This document shows, piece after piece, positions 4,876 through 5,733 of a DNA stretch of 5,733 nt; positions within the stretch are counted from its first letter, which is position 1; every line of letters starts with the position of its first letter. This DNA is from Bacteroidales bacterium (GTDB lineage: Bacteria; Bacteroidota; Bacteroidia; Bacteroidales; Paludibacteraceae). The stretch lies in NCBI GenBank assembly GCA_900768725.1, contig CAAGDU010000120.1, positions 1 through 5,733 of the forward strand. The letters run 5' to 3'. The notes under the pieces are model-generated. The model searched no databases and had not been told where the DNA came from. It saw only the letters and a program-made list of their open reading frames with translations. Both the position numbers and the translations under genes were made by a program.

Positions 4876-5733
4876 TTAATACGCCAGCGCGAAGACTACC
4901 CTGCCTGCCGACGGCTTGCCGGTAACCATGCAGGTGCCGGGCTCGGAGTGGTGCCCGGGCAGGTCTTGCAGCGGGATGCAGCGGATAGTCGCCTTCGTGT
5001 CGGCTTTTATCTTCTCCTCAGTCTCCGGCGTGCCGTCCCAGTGGCAGAGCAGGAAACCGCCTTTCTTGATTTCCTCTTTGAACTCCTCGTAACTGTCCAC
5101 CTCGCGCGTGTTGGCGATGCGGAAGTCCATCGCTTTCTTGTAGATGTTCTTCTGTATCTCCTCCAGCAGCGCCTGAATACGCTCCACGATGCCGTCCAGC
5201 GAGACGGTCTCTTTCTCCATCGTGTCGCGGCGGGCTATCTCGATGGTGTTGTTCTCAAGGTCGCGTCCGCCCATCGCGAGGCGCACCGGCACACCCTTCA
5301 ACTCATAGTCGGCGAACTTATACCCGGGCGTGTATTTCTCGCTCGTGTCAAGTTTCACGCGGATACCGAGCGCTTGCAGTTGGTTTGCCAGCGGGTTCAG
5401 TTTGGCGAGCAACTCATCCAACTGGTCTTGCTTCTTGAAGATAGGCACTATCACCACCTGTATCGGTGCCAAGTGCGGCGGCAGCACCAGTCCGTTGTCG
5501 TCCGAGTGGGTCATGATGAGCGCACCCATCAGTCGCGTGGACACGCCCCACGACGTAGCCCATACGTACTCGTACTTGTTCTCTTTCGAGAGGAACTGCA
5601 CGTCAAACGACTTGGCGAAGTTCTGCCCGAGGAAGTGGCTCGTGCCGGCTTGTAGCGCCTTGCCGTCTTGCATCATCGCCTCTATGCAGTAGGTGTTCAG
5701 CGCACCCGCGAAACGCTCGTTGGGCGACTTCAC
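4876..5733 (-). CDS. proS: Prolyl-tRNA synthetase (archaeal/eukaryal type), C-terminal 285 residues; 5' end outside window
   Basis: Charges tRNA-Pro with proline in the cytoplasm. The frame is open to the right edge, so the visible start is not the real one; the full protein would be about 490-500 residues. Visible, in fragment numbering: the end of the class II catalytic core, with TSHFLGQNFAKSFDVQF (31-47) and ATSWGVSTRLMGALIMTHSD (59-78, containing class II motif 3); GLVLPPHLAP leading into the anticodon-binding domain (about 90-195); and the C-terminal domain of the 'type 3' ProRS (about 200-285), ending in the conserved Tyr. This type lacks the editing insertion of E. coli ProRS. In the C-terminal domain only three cysteines remain (C230, C252, C268); the CxxC pair expected in zinc-binding relatives is reduced to CMVT (268-271), so zinc binding is doubtful. 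The gene ends with TAA, just before the CTAG repeat array. Confidence 0.95.
   Translation of the reverse strand: MKSPNERFAGALNTYCIEAMMQDGKALQAGTSHFLGQNFAKSFDVQFLSKENKYEYVWATSWGVSTRLMGALIMTHSDDNGLVLPPHLAPIQVVIVPIFKKQDQLDELLAKLNPLANQLQALGIRVKLDTSEKYTPGYKFADYELKGVPVRLAMGGRDLENNTIEIARRDTMEKETVSLDGIVERIQALLEEIQKNIYKKAMDFRIANTREVDSYEEFKEEIKKGGFLLCHWDGTPETEEKIKADTKATIRCIPLQDLPGHHSEPGTCMVTGKPSAGRVVFALAY

Noticed and set aside
4948..5655. 235-codon + strand open frame antisense to proS
   Set aside because: The opposite strand is unmistakable prolyl-tRNA synthetase; the antisense product matches nothing known to me.

Overview
The window reads as chromosomal DNA of a member of the Bacteroidales (phylum Bacteroidota). 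The evidence is a promoter with the phylum-type -33 TTTG / -7 TAnnTTTG signature, starts without Shine-Dalgarno sequences, a DUF4294 secreted protein, a NagB/PIG-L fusion protein and an archaeal-type prolyl-tRNA synthetase. I see no phage, transposon, CRISPR or RNA genes. Four genes are complete and two run off the window edges.

Left part (1-915, + strand): the 3' end of a UbiA-family membrane prenyltransferase gene overlaps by 4 nt (ATGA) a maf-type nucleotide pyrophosphatase gene. A 151-nt gap (916-1066) follows, holding two small inverted repeats and a well-formed Bacteroidota promoter (999-1030).

Middle part (1067-4116, + strand): a probable two-gene amino-sugar operon. The first gene encodes a NagB-like domain fused to a PIG-L/LmbE deacetylase domain. 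The second, 20 nt downstream, encodes a kinase resembling N-acetylhexosamine 1-kinase (NahK, APH fold). The fusion gene has two oddities. Its expected N-terminal coding segment, starting at ATG 1067, is interrupted at codon 8 by an in-frame TAG, where homologues as I remember them have glutamine; translation would have to restart at GTG 1106 or ATG 1163. Its NagB domain has also lost the residues matching the E. coli NagB catalytic Asp72, Asp141 and His143, while the metal-binding motif of the PIG-L domain is intact. A strong bidirectional terminator (4133-4171) closes the operon.

Right part (4189-5733, - strand): a secreted DUF4294 protein converges on that terminator. Upstream of it lies a 90-bp AT-rich gap filled by a degenerate 9-bp CTAG-containing tandem repeat. 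The 3' portion of proS then runs off the right edge.

Functionally, the kinase and the PIG-L domain suggest N-acetylhexosamine handling (C1 phosphorylation, de-N-acetylation). The order of reactions and the true substrate cannot be fixed from sequence. The flanking genes are housekeeping. The observations most worth following up are the amber codon, the degenerate NagB active site and the CTAG repeat.
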